A stretch of DNA of 64,000 bases from Rhynchopus euleeides (GCA_963210315.1 OY723300.1:930001-994000); one strand, 5' to 3'. Counted from the stretch's first letter, positions 9,230 to 18,888 are shown. Translations and numbers: made by a program. Notes: a model not told the origin generated them from the sequence alone.

Positions 9230-11157
9230 GACACAGGGGACCAGAGTTTAGCACACATTTCCCGTACAAAAGGAGGAGAGACATCACACGTGAACTACGA
9301 CGGTATGACTACCCGACAGGGGGCGGCGCAGCAGGGGTCGGTGGAGGAAAGGACGGCACCGGCGCGGGGCCCGGGCCGACTCACAACGATGACGCGGCAC
9401 GCGCAGGGGACCCAGCCGCACAGCCGAGAGAGCGCCCAAAGGCATACCACAGGCCTCAGCTCTCCATCCAAGTATACCAACCTCCTGAAGAAACCGACAG
9501 CTCCGACGACACGACGGACACCGACTCGGAACACGGACCGGGCATAGACGCCGATCTATACGGGGAGAGTGTCGGCGTGCACCACAAAGGACATATCGTG
9601 CGACCTGCCCATGAAAGGCAAGACCCATCTGAAGACGACCGCCTTGCTCCGATCTGCGACACGCGCCTCAACCTGGCGCGACTCCGCGAGCTGGACTCCA
9701 ACGAGGAACTGCGAGGCGTGTTGGACCTCATTACAGACCCCGAAGCCTTCAGGAATGCGTTGCTCCCCGGAGCACGCGACCACTTCAGAAACAAGTGGAG
9801 GATGATATCACGCCATACATTGAAACATGTCGACGACCTCATCGCCTACGGCGTTATCGCTATAGCCTGTACTCATGCGATACTCACCTTACCAGCCTTT
9901 ACCGTGCCGAAGAAGTCAGGGGGGACACGCTTCATCGTCGACGCACGTACTCTGAACTCGTACATGGCGCGACCGCCAGACATGAGATTGGACGACATCC
10001 TGGAGGTGACGCGCCGTATCGCTGAGTCAACTTGGGTTGTGCTCGCTGACGCGAGGAGCTGGTTCTACCAGTTTCCGGTGGAGGAGGAGATCCAGCGCTA
10101 CTTCGGGATCCGCTTCGGGGACAAGCGGGACGAATTTGTGCCAGCGTTTCTGTCGGTGATGTGCATGGGGTGGTCACACTCACCAGCAATTGCCAACCGG
10201 AGTGCGAGGGTGCTCCTCCCTCCAAGAGACGGCATCGTCTGGATAGACAATTTCGTGGTCACAGCCGAGACACTGGACGAGGTGCAGGCGAAGTACAGGG
10301 TCTTCCGCGAAAGGTGCGACTACGTCAACGCGACCCTGAACCTCGACGATGCCGACCACGGGATGCCGACGCAACGTTTCTGCACGTTCGGGATCCAGTT
10401 TGACCTGGTGGAGCATAGATTCCGCATGGACCCTGCATGGGTGGCGAAGGTGGCACAGCGGGAGGAGCTGGCGGAGACGTTGGAGGGAACAACAACGCCG
10501 CGGAGGGCCTTCCGCATCTTCGGATCCATCGTCTGGCAGTCATACGTCATGCGCGCGCCACTGTGTTTCGCCCCCGCAATCCTCTCTTTCATCCGGCGCA
10601 TAGGACGCCGGGCGCACGACAACAACGCGGCGTGGGATGTCAACACACGAGTGCCGAACTCAGTGATCCGGGAGACAGCAGCACGGATGGAGTTCATGCG
10701 CGATAACAATTGGCACCACCAGGCAGACCCAACATCGCGGGCAACGCTGTGGTCCGACGCGTCATCGACGGAGTGGGCGGCGATACTCGAACTGGGAGAG
10801 GAGACGGTCACACAAGGGGTGTTCACCGGGGCAGATCGGGATGCGCACATCTTCCTGAAGGAGGCCTTCGCCGTGTGGCAAGGGCTACGCATCATCAACT
10901 CACAGGACATCGCTGTGACGTGCAACATCGACAACCTCCCCCTAGTATTTTGCATGCGGCGAGGGCACTGCGCGAACCACAGAGGCAACCTGCTACTGCA
11001 GCGCATATTCCTCGTGGCACGGACGAAGCGACTGCGGCTCAACCCCCAGTGGGTGCCAACCGACGAGCAGCGGGCTGACACCTACACGCGCGGAACACGA
11101 GCCGAACGGGCAATCCGCCTCGAGCCAGCACATATACCAACACGCAGCACCACGTAA
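9004..11157 (+). CDS. reverse transcriptase-RNase H polyprotein
   Basis: The frame is open from 8215 but its first in-frame ATG is 9004 (717 aa), overlapping the recombinase by 226 nt. It may equally be made by frameshift from ORF2. RT motifs: fingers PAFTVPKKSGGTRFIVDART, motif A VVLADARSWFYQF (Asp codon 10048-10050), motif B CMGWSHSPAIANR, motif C VWIDNFVV at about 10240-10251. Motif C has Asn where most RTs have the second Asp of YxDD. RNase H retains all four acidic residues: LWSDAS (10756), LKEAF (10861), CNIDN (10930) and RADTYTR (11077). No aspartic protease and no DDE integrase are seen, in line with tyrosine-recombinase elements. The Asn in motif C may be a lineage trait or may impair catalysis. 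Confidence 0.9.
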   Translation: MHRGGGEKGGCPIDAALPPEGGPPPSGTQRGASREADDAVATCDPRRGVSIHTSSNDTACGRHSGTVQRTGQERVRHRGPEFSTHFPYKRRRDITRELRRYDYPTGGGAAGVGGGKDGTGAGPGPTHNDDAARAGDPAAQPRERPKAYHRPQLSIQVYQPPEETDSSDDTTDTDSEHGPGIDADLYGESVGVHHKGHIVRPAHERQDPSEDDRLAPICDTRLNLARLRELDSNEELRGVLDLITDPEAFRNALLPGARDHFRNKWRMISRHTLKHVDDLIAYGVIAIACTHAILTLPAFTVPKKSGGTRFIVDARTLNSYMARPPDMRLDDILEVTRRIAESTWVVLADARSWFYQFPVEEEIQRYFGIRFGDKRDEFVPAFLSVMCMGWSHSPAIANRSARVLLPPRDGIVWIDNFVVTAETLDEVQAKYRVFRERCDYVNATLNLDDADHGMPTQRFCTFGIQFDLVEHRFRMDPAWVAKVAQREELAETLEGTTTPRRAFRIFGSIVWQSYVMRAPLCFAPAILSFIRRIGRRAHDNNAAWDVNTRVPNSVIRETAARMEFMRDNNWHHQADPTSRATLWSDASSTEWAAILELGEETVTQGVFTGADRDAHIFLKEAFAVWQGLRIINSQDIAVTCNIDNLPLVFCMRRGHCANHRGNLLLQRIFLVARTKRLRLNPQWVPTDEQRADTYTRGTRAERAIRLEPAHIPTRSTT

Positions 11158-11228
11158 CCCGCACTCGGCACCGTATGATTACATGACCAACCGGTGCACG
11201 AGCACGTCCCTCCGGAAGAGGGTCCTGG

Positions 11229-11300
11229 GTGTGGAAGCGTCAACGCATCAAACGAAGTATCAACAGTAGAGAAAGAGCGGCAGAGTTGAAGTGACACTTT
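11229..11300 (+). repeat. split direct repeat B1
   Basis: 72 bp from GTGTGGAAGCGTCAACGCA to AAGTGACACTTT, repeated as B2 at 11397-11468. It directly abuts A2 at 11301. Confidence 0.88.
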
Positions 11301-11415
11301 TTACGCACACGACTTTCGCGCGGAAAGTGTCATTCAGCTCTGCCAAACGTGCTCTACACACCACCCCCTTCATCAGGCAAGTGGGTTTGTAAGTGTGTGT
11401 GGAAGCGTCAACGCA
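11301..11415 (+). repeat. split direct repeat A2
   Basis: 115-bp copy of A1 (6575-6689). Its last 19 bp are also the first 19 bp of B2, so A2 and B2 overlap at the presumed recombination core. Confidence 0.9.
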
Positions 11416-11468
11416 TCAAACGAAGTATCAACAGTAGAGAAAGAGCGGCAGAGTTGAAGTGACACTTT
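11397..11468 (+). repeat. split direct repeat B2, element 3' end
   Basis: 72-bp copy of B1. It ends GTGACACTTT and is followed by ACGATCGTGG of the host TIR element, while the left junction is GATCGTTTTTTTTC then A1. That places the element in one CGATCG-rich site. Confidence 0.88.
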
Positions 11469-11489
11469 ACGATCGTGGATTTAATTGGA

Positions 11490-11649
11490 CCGATCGTCAC
11501 CATACCGTGAATAAATTTTATTATAAAAAAATTCGGGAAAATTCCACTTTTTTCACGACTATGCCCACCCTGCTTAGAGGGTACACAAGTCACCTGGACA
11601 CCAATAATGGCCCCACTACGAACCGCGATTGACCCAAAGAGTCCAAGAA
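11490..11649. repeat. right terminal inverted repeat of 7.5-kb element
   Basis: Reverse complement of 4162-4325. It runs from GGACCGATCGTCACCATACC to TGACCCAAAGAGTCCAAGAA. A TTATAA-rich insertion of a few bases near 11515 distinguishes the two arms, consistent with an older element. Confidence 0.8.
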
Positions 11650-11730
11650 ATTTATAGTTTTTTTTTTGAAAAACCGGTTTTGGCAAAAACCGGTTTTGCA
11701 AACCGGTTTTTCATTAGCACCCACTGTCCC
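11650..11730. repeat. AAACCGGTTTT palindromic cluster
   Basis: Three closely spaced AAACCGGTTTT-type palindromes directly outside the TIR. Similar CCGGTTTT runs occur near 3545, 13035-13120 and 13905-13930, the last two being the ends of the hAT-like relic. Confidence 0.55.
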
Positions 11731-11871
11731 TGATCCACCCACACACCTGCAGGAGGCTGAGTGCGCCGACGCACTCTCTGGGCCATCGTGCTGACGTGGC
11801 GGAAGAGTCTGCTTTCGTGGTGGGTCGTGCTGCTGTGCCGCGGCGGTGTGCCGTAAGCGAGACCTGTCAGC

Positions 11872-12714
11872 ATGGGTAACTGCGGGTCCTCCGGCAATGA
11901 GGCTGCCAAGCCTGCGGCCCGCAAGACCGCTGTGTCGAAGCAGCAGGTGACGAAGAAGGAGACCTCCCCCGCTGCCAAGGCGAAGGAGGAGAAGAAGACC
12001 TCGCCTGTCTCCAAACCCGCAGCTTCCACCGGGCCCTCTGTCAGCGTGCGCCCGCCCGCACCGGCCAGCCCGCCCTCCGGCACCCCGTCCCGCTCGCCTC
12101 TCGATAAGCCTGCGCGGGTGGGCAGCAGCTCTAACAACGACATCCCTGTGACCACCACCAACGGCAAGCCTGACAAGAAGTCTAAGGGCGGGCCTGTGCG
12201 CTACCACCCGACCTCATTCAACCCCGACGACACCAGCCTCGGTCTCCCCCGTGACAAGGAGGTATGGACTCTCTGTGTGCTGTGCAAGGTGTTTTGTTTG
12301 CTTTCTTGAGGCTTCGCCATTCGCTCTCTCTCTTCTGTGTCTTCGCGAAGGCCGGTTGGCCAGCCCAGGGCCCTTTCCCCGGCAAGCTTCGTGTCCCAAT
12401 GACCACTCTATCTCTCCATCGCCATGCCAGCCACCCCGTCTGATGTCCGGGTGTCTGTTGTCATCTCTATGTTGCCTCTGATGAGGCTCGCCGCCGTTCC
12501 CTGTGGCTGCTTGCCCTGCTTGCACAAAAGCTTCCACGTCACGCCGTGTGGGGGAGGTTAACCGCGCCCAGCACCCTTGGGCTGCACACAGTCACACATC
12601 ACACATCCATACCCCTTGCAGATGGACGCAATCATCTTCGTCGAAATGCTGCGGATGCGTCACAGCAAAGCCCAGCTCGAGCACTCCGACTCCACAGGCG
12701 ACCTTGTCAGCTAA
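11872..12714 (+). CDS. small putatively N-acylated Lys/Pro/Ser-rich protein, two exons
   Basis: Exon 1 is 11872-12261 (130 codons) and exon 2 is 12622-12714. The 360-bp intron opens GTATGG and ends TTGCAG, and the frame is kept (phase 0); the product is about 160 aa. The N-terminus MGNCGSSG has Gly2 and Cys4, the pattern for N-myristoylation plus palmitoylation, so membrane attachment is likely. The middle is low-complexity (Lys, Ala, Pro, Ser; KKETSP, KKTSPVSKP). The C-terminal segment encoded across the intron (PTSFNPDDTSLGLPRDKE then MDAIIFVEMLRMRHSK) is the only ordered-looking part. No domain family is recognised. Reading through the intron would give a spurious 145-aa product. Confidence 0.75.
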
Positions 12715-13004
12715 GTGTACAGAATGCCTTCCTGGGGGGCTGGGAAGGTCAGGGATGGGTTGTGTACAACAATGTGCACAGGGCGCTTGGGCCTAACTGT
12801 TATTCGGGACATCTCCCGCTGTGGGTGGTGAGGGGTCCGGCGGCGGGGTGGGGTGGTGGTGGGGCGGGGTTCAAGTAACGGCATTTATTTTTGTACTTTG
12901 ATGGTTCGGCGGAGCCAGAAAACCGAGGGGATGGGGGGGGGGGGGGGAGGGCACGCGGTTTCTGTGCGGTAGGGTGGCGTGGGGTGGGTGCGGTGAGGAT
13001 GGTC
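12715..13004. other. intergenic, G-rich
   Basis: Contains a 15-20 bp G-run near 12930 and no gene signature. Confidence 0.4.
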
Positions 13005-13968
13005 AAAAGAAATCAGGGGATAAGATAGGTCTGGTTTTCCGGTTTTCAAAACCAGGGTTTCCCGGTTTCCGGTTTTCTGGAAAAAAAAAGGCCGATCGGA
13101 TTTTCGCCGGTTTTTGGGGAACCTTTGTGACAGTCAACCAGTGGGACCATTAGCCAAAAAAATATGAAAAGTGACCCCATCGTGATCCGCACGGAGCTCA
13201 AACAGTCAAAAGAAAGCAGAGAAGCGGAGAAAAGGAGCCCAGCGGGAGGCCCGGTGGGTGGTGATGTCCTCGTCATGCAGGTCTTCTCTGTTTGAAGTTT
13301 CGAGATACTCCGGTAGCTTGATCATTCCGACCGCACCGTACTCCTTCTGGGCGGCTTGCCGAGCGCATGCACTCAATCTCGTTGCGGTGCACACTGCCAA
13401 GGACCACCCTGTCATCCACGCAAGCTACGACCTTGTCTCGAGCACGTTTGCCTTGCTGGGGATGGCACATGCAAACTCCGGTGTTTTCGGGAGTGCACGT
13501 CCGCTTTGGAGAGGATCGACGGATTCGGGTTCTGGCGGGACCGCGATTTGTGCAGTGTTGGAGACACCCGCTGGTGTTCGCATGAGCGCATGTTGTGCGC
13601 AGCATCTGACTGACTGCCTCAAGGGGGTGGTCATGCAACAAGCTCGACCATGAAGGTAGTTGCCCTTCGTGAGGCGTACCAGCAGAGCAGCACCCTCGGG
13701 GGGTTTGTCCTGATGCGGGAGGTGATGCCAAGCCGCGCTCCGTCAGTACGTGGACGCATTGAAAGCTCAGTTCCGTCCCTTCGGGGAGCTGCGTGGAGCA
13801 ACACGCCACTGCTGTTCGGCAGAGCCTGGTCCAGCCGTGTTGGGTGTGATTCTGAGAGGGTTTGCGCGGGTCGCGCGCGCCGAAGGCGCGCGCGAAAAAA
13901 TTCAAAACCAGAAAAACCGGAAAACGGCGCCAGAAAAAAAGTCTATCTTATACCCTGAAAGAAATTAT
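13005..13968 (+). mobile_element. relic hAT-like transposon with short TIRs
   Basis: The imperfect inverted ends AAGAAATCAGGGGATAAGATAG (13008-13028 region) and CTATCTTATACCCTGAAAGAAA (13942-13966 region) enclose CCGGTTTT/AAAACCGG-type subterminal repeats and a broken transposase fragment. At under 1 kb it is an internally deleted, non-autonomous copy. Confidence 0.55.
13258..13653 (+). pseudogene. degenerate hAT/ZMYM1-type transposase fragment
   Basis: One frame reads FWAACRAHALNLVAVHTAKD, which matches the CxAHxLNLV signature of hAT-family and TTF-type/ZMYM1-like transposases. Further on, in a different frame (13356-13613), GDTRWCSHERMLCAA matches the TRW(S)xR/H motif that follows it in the same families. 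The two must be joined by a frameshift, and neither frame has a proper start or the C-terminal dimerisation region. I infer a decayed, truncated transposase. Family assignment rests on two short motifs. Confidence 0.5.
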
Positions 13969-14395
13969 GCAAGCAAAAAAAAGCAACCACAAAAAATGCA
14001 AGCGGCGCCCGAAAATGCAAGGCAAACATCCTTAGAAAAATATCAGTACATTTTTCCACATGCAGCAACCAATAATGCAAACAAAAACAGCCAAAACCAG
14101 ATAAACCCGCCCCCCCCCATGTCTGCGACCGTCATCTCCTCCCCCCCCCCCCCTCCCCTCCCCCCCCCTAAAAACACGATTTGTATGCCGCTGCGAGTTG
14201 CTGCCATCGTCCCACACTCGCGCCAGCACACACAGCCCGTGATTTGTTGTGGCAACTGGGCCAAAAAAAATATACAACACCAAAAAAAAAATATCTGTCT
14301 GTTCATCAGTTCTGTTCTGTCTGCACTGGGGGGCTGCGCCACTGGCAAGTGGCTAGTTGGCAGTAGGTGGGTACGGGAGGTGTGCGTGTTGACAG

Positions 14396-14556
14396 TGGAG
14401 ATCGCATTACGAGCAGTGCGTGCTCGGTGCGTTCGACACTTCTACAAAAAAAAGGGGGTTAACGTGTGTGTGTTTGTGTGAGTGTGACAGTGCAGATCAC
14501 ATCAAGAGCAAGTGTGTGCTCGATGTGCTCTGCACGACTATATAAAGGTTCACGCG
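14396..14556 (+). repeat. interspersed TATA-associated motif, two adjacent copies
   Basis: Two diverged copies of a block with GAGATCRCATYAMGAGC, then TGYGTGCTCGRTG, then a short spacer. The second ends in CTATATAAAGG (about 14540). A third copy lies at about 38975-39045 and ends TAATATAAAAAG. The spacing from the conserved block to the TATA-like sequence is similar in copies 2 and 3. This could be a dispersed promoter or a small-RNA gene upstream element; the function is not known. Confidence 0.45.
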
Positions 14557-15454
14557 AGTGTGGCGTCATCGAGCAGCCCCCCCGAGAGGCGGTCGGGGTC
14601 TCAGCCTTCAGCTTTGGGTAGGTTCTATTCTGATGCTGCTCGGCCCCTTCCTCCCCCCGCCCCCCGTTCTATCTGTTCCTCCCGTGTCAGCCGTTCAGTG
14701 ATGCGTCTTCCTTGCCTCCATAGCCCCTTCCCCCGCCTTGAGATGCACGTTTCCCCTCCAGAAAAAAACAAAGGCGGGTATTTGCTTTGTGTTGGGTGTG
14801 TCGCGTGTGGGTTTTTGCTGCATCGTCACAAAAAGAAGACAACTCCCCCGCCGATTCGCGCCGGCCTTCCACAGGGAGGGGTGGGGGGTGCATGGCACGC
14901 CCACCTACACCCACCCTTCCCTGCCAGCTCTGCTTTGGATAACTGCAGGAGGTGGGTGTGGTGCCACACGCGGGGTATCCCAGGTTTTTGAATACTCGTC
15001 CCTGCCTTTCAGTGCAACGGCCAACAAATGTGTTGTGTGTGGGATGCACGCTCGGCGATGCCGCTGCAGGGTGGGGGCGGAATCCATGCATGTTGGGTTG
15101 TTGGTTGTTATGTATAGCGTATCAGTTCTCGTGCGTTAGTCTTTCGTGGACTTCCTGTATGATGCAGGTCCGCTACCCCAACAGAGCCAACGGTATTATG
15201 TAGTTTTTGGTGACCCCCTCCCTCTGAGGCACACAAACCGTGCCTGTTGCTGGGGGGGAGGGGGGGGCCTCCCTGCAGTGGAGATGAGATCGCATGAAGG
15301 GAGCAGGTGTGTGCCTGATGCATTCCCTCCCCATTGCCAAGAGGGGGTGATGCACGTGTATGCAATGCTGTTATGTGTGTGTCTATTTTTTTTGACTATT
15401 TTTTTACCCCCAAGTGACTTCCGCAGGATGTGCGGATGCACATCGCGGCCTATT

Positions 15455-15500
15455 TTACGCACACGAATTTCGCGCGGAAAAGCGCCATTCAGTTCTGTAT
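15455..15500 (+). repeat. diverged fragment of retroelement A repeat
   Basis: TTACGCACACGAATTTCGCG and the following CGGAAAAGCGCCATTCAGTTCTG parallel the first about 45 bp of A1 with several substitutions. No ORF or B repeat is attached, so this is a remnant of an older, related insertion. Confidence 0.65.
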
Positions 15501-16785
15501 GTGACCCCCGCGATCTCTCCACGCCAAGGCTTTCATATTGCGAGGGTTCCTGTGTGCGGGATCATCGTAAAACGCCCCAAGTTAGTAGAAGAAGAGAGTC
15601 AGAACTGGATTGGCATCTTCTTTTTTGCCGAGAAAACTACAGTGAACCAGGGGTGGGGTCAGGGTTGTGTGCCACGTGTGGTCTTGCGTATTCACATTTC
15701 TGGTGGATGCGGCCAACAGGTTAATTTTCCTCCCTTTCGTGTGGTGGGCGAATCAACGCGTGGTCAAGCACTGCAACGCTCTGCCTTGAGCCCTCCAGCA
15801 CTTTCTGAGAAAAGGAAGAAAATTCGAAACACACACAGACCCATTTCCCAGCCCCTTGTAAAGGTATCAAGTGAGTGCTGATGAACAGGGGGTATCGGGA
15901 AGAGAATGGGGGAGGGGGGTGGGGTGGGGTCTGTCGGGTTTTTTTGGGGTTTTTTGGGGTGGACTTGACTCTAGATTCTGTTTCTGTCATACTGTCTCTT
16001 TTCTCTCCCCACCCCCCCCCCCCATATCCCCAGTCTCTGCTTAAAGTGATGCTGTGACCCCACCCCCCACCCCCCACACGCAAAACAGGGGGATGCGGTT
16101 TTGTGCAATGCCGGGCGTGGCCAGAACCCCTCCCGCTGTCCCCCGTCCCCCGCCCCAAAAAGCATACTTCAACTGACGCACCCGTTTCACACGGTCCAGC
16201 TGCACGGCAACGAAATTGTTTCAAAAAATGCAGATTGCAACTGTCAGGAACGTGCTACATAACCTCCACCCACATAACTACAAAGTCGCATACACCGCGG
16301 CAAAACATGTATGAAGGACAGTGGTCCTGAGGACCTTGGGTGGAGAGGGGTGGGTGGGTCGGTGATATTGCGGTTGGTTTGTCCACCTTACTGCCCTGTG
16401 GCAGCCAGTTCAACAATATCAGCACCCCACATCACGCCAGCGTGTTGAGCGGAAGTGTTGTGATGGATCGGGATGGATCGGGTCGGTGTCCACATAGTGT
16501 TGGGTAGATGTCCATGCTACGTCACGTTGCCAGAGGTAAACAAAAAAAATGCCTTTCATCACACGGATCTTTCGGCATCGTTGTGCATGTCACTGCTTGG
16601 TGTCTCGCACATTAGACTTGGTGTCCCTCGGTGCAACAGCTCCATCGTGTTCCTGGTGATGCAAAATGGGCTGTTCAAGAACAAAAGGAGGACGCGCCGT
16701 GTGGCTGTCACGCTGTCAGCACCACAATAAAAAACCCCCCCAACTCACGGTTATGTATTCAGTGCCCCCCCCCTCACCCCCACAC

Positions 16786-16787
<2 letters not shown>

Positions 16788-16829
<42 letters not shown>
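16788..16829. repeat. AGC trinucleotide microsatellite
   Basis: About 14 uninterrupted AGC units, preceded by a C-run and CACACACAGC. It is not within a recognised gene. Confidence 0.95.
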
Positions 16830-16831
<2 letters not shown>

Positions 16832-17419
16832 CATGTCCGTTCTGTTTCTTGCTCTTGTGCCGATCAGACAAAAATCAGCAGCACAAGTATAGCAACACAA
16901 ACCCTTGCCTCCGCAGGGGCTCAGGAGAGCGTGAGAATCCCATCCCCCACCCACCCCCACCCCCACCCCCCTCCCCACACTCACGCCACACGCACTCAGC
17001 TTGGGGTGTTGCTCCTGAGAGAGCTACGTGCTGCTCATGCTGGTGGTCATGCTGTGACACGTGTGTCCTCCGCGAAAGTGGTGTCAGGGAAAACAGGCAG
17101 CAAACGGAAGGTGGGGAGTGCGGGACACTGTCGTCTGAAAATCACACGGAAATTCCCACCCCAGACTTTCGATACCATGCATCGCGGCCTGCACATCCTG
17201 CATCACCATGGCCTCCACATCACCGTTGTCAAGAAGTGAGAGATCCATATGGCCATAAATACGCCTTTTTTACACACGCCACTCAGCGGCCCTGCCATGC
17301 ACATGGGGGCATGTGTGTGTTGGCAGCAACTCTGTGCCTCTCTCAAGCACTACACCCCTGCACCCCTGCACCACACCACACCACAGAGCAGGGCGGCGCG
17401 TGCCGGGAGAGAGAACAGC

Positions 17420-18097
17420 ATGACGCCCCGCAAGCTGCGCATCCTGCTGCTGCACGGGCATGCCCAGACCGCGGAGGACATGGCGAAGAAGTCCGGCGCG
17501 CTCCGCAGCGAGGTGAAGAAGGTCGCAGAATTCATCCCCTTTGAAAGCCCCGTCCGGACGGAGGACGGGCGGGTGACGTGGTACGCCTTCGACAGGCAGC
17601 CGTCTGGGGAGACGCGCTACACTGGGGTCGAGGAGGCGGTCGCTCTGCTGTCCCGCTTCGCGCAGGAGGAGGGGCCGTTCGACGGTGTCTGGGGTTTCTC
17701 GATGGGTGCGCTGATGGCTGCCTACGTCTGCTCGCTGATGTCTGCGGGCGGGGTGCCCCCGGAGCTGAGGTTCAAATTCGGCATCTTCTTCGCGTCGCCC
17801 AGCCCGGGCGACCCCGCCTTCCCCCTCGGCACCGACATCGAGATGCCTTCCTTCCACTGCTGGGGCGAGTCTGACGAGCTGATCCCAGCTGCACGGTCCA
17901 AACAGGTCAGCGAGAGCTTCATCCAGCCTGTCACTGTCACCCACGCAGGAGGGCACCTGATGCCCTCTGCCGCCCCTGTGAGGAAGAGCTTGAAAGCCTT
18001 CCTCGTCGAGCAGCGCAGCCGCATCACGGAGCTCGAAGCGGCAGCAGCAGCAGCAGCGAGCCCTGCGGAAGACGGCGAGTTGGGTGCGCAGCAGTAG
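17420..18097 (+). CDS. FSH1-family serine hydrolase (OVCA2-like)
   Basis: 225 aa. An alpha/beta-hydrolase of the FSH1 family: the opening strand reads KLRILLLHGHAQ, which is typical. The nucleophile elbow GFSMG gives Ser94, GESDELIP gives Asp152 and HAGGHLMP gives His179, a complete catalytic triad in the usual order. Length fits the family (about 220-240 aa). Relatives are cytosolic carboxyl esterases; the substrate here is unknown. ATG 17420 is chosen because the family begins directly at this strand. The open frame extends upstream to a non-ATG codon at 17249, but that stretch is low complexity. Upstream C/A-rich sequence with several CAG trinucleotides could supply a splice acceptor. A C-terminal poly-Ala tail (residues about 204-211) is an addition. 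Confidence 0.88.
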   Translation: MTPRKLRILLLHGHAQTAEDMAKKSGALRSEVKKVAEFIPFESPVRTEDGRVTWYAFDRQPSGETRYTGVEEAVALLSRFAQEEGPFDGVWGFSMGALMAAYVCSLMSAGGVPPELRFKFGIFFASPSPGDPAFPLGTDIEMPSFHCWGESDELIPAARSKQVSESFIQPVTVTHAGGHLMPSAAPVRKSLKAFLVEQRSRITELEAAAAAAASPAEDGELGAQQ

Positions 18098-18888
18098 CCT
18101 GTGAGTGGGGGTGAGGTGGAGGGGTAGGGTTGATCGCTCCGGTGCGTCCAGTCGCTGGAGAGAAGGAGAGAGGGGGGGGAAGGGGGGAAAAGGTTGCGCG
18201 GTGTGTGCCCCACTTGAATGTGTGTTGGCTGTTGGCTTGTCGGCTGTCGGCTCCGCAGTGCTGTTTGGTGTTGCGTTATTCCCTATCTGCCCTGCTATCT
18301 CTTTTATCTCTCGCATGTGCTGGTCTGGTGTGGTGTGCTAGCCCGTCGCCTGACATCCTGGCGACAACATAGGAATGAAACGAAAGAAAAGGTGGGGGGG
18401 GGGGGGGGCGGGGGGCCCACCGGCGCCACGCAGATCAGTCGAAAGCGTCGTATCGCTTCCGCCGAGGCTGCCCCTTTGTCCGAACGGCATTCGCATCATG
18501 TGTGCCAGAAACGGTATCTCGGAAATTGTTTTTCTGGGGGGAGGGGCGGGCAAACGACAGGTTTTCACCGGATGCCCGTCCCACGCGGTGTGGCTGCGTG
18601 TGTCGTGTAAACACGGGTGTGTTGCTGACGGCGGGGATCGCATCAGGAGGAAAAGGCCCCCCATCCCCACCCCCCCACCCTGTGGCTGTGCGCTTTGGCT
18701 GATCGAACCCTTTATGTTGCTTCAGCGGGTGCCCCCACTTACTTACTCGCCTTCTGCCACTCCAGGCATTGCGATCCACCACCACCACCACCAGGAGGGG
18801 ACACCACCACACCTATGGCCTGACCACCACCCCCTCCTCTCTTTTCTTCCAACAATTGCCCCCCCCACCCCACCCCACCCGCCACAGC
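18098..18888. other. intergenic, poly-G and poly-C tracts
   Basis: Contains a G-run at about 18394-18415. A strong polypyrimidine stretch (18835-18885, CTCCTCTCTTTTCTTCC then C/A-rich) ends CCACAG directly before the next ATG. No gene is recognised. Confidence 0.5.

Larger units (their letters stand above)
6575..11468 (+). mobile_element. complete VIPER-like tyrosine-recombinase retrotransposon
   Basis: A 4.9-kb element with gag-like ORF (7232-8218), tyrosine recombinase (8351-9229) and RT-RNase H (from about 9004 to 11157), in that order. Its termini are split direct repeats. A1 (6575-6689) lies on the left; B1 (11229-11300), A2 (11301-11415) and B2 (11397-11468) follow the ORFs. A1 and A2 appear identical, and so do B1 and B2. 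From established knowledge, split direct repeats are diagnostic of Ngaro/PAT/VIPER elements, which integrate with a tyrosine recombinase from a circular intermediate instead of using an integrase. The gag, YR, RT-RH order is that of VIPER. Intact ORFs and near-identical repeats suggest recent insertion. It sits inside an older TIR element and appears to lack a target-site duplication. Confidence 0.9.
13969..17419. other. long intergenic region without recognised genes
   Basis: Contains poly-C/CCCTCC tracts (14105-14170), a TATAAA-containing interspersed motif (14396-14450 and 14490-14556), a fragment of the retroelement A repeat (15455-15500) and an AGC microsatellite (16788-16829). Several long open frames exist on both strands but overlap each other, are low complexity and match nothing known to me. 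Confidence 0.5.

Noticed and set aside
14105..14170. Poly-C/CCCTCC tract considered as part of a gene
   Set aside because: Simple low-complexity sequence; no splice-consistent exon on either side.
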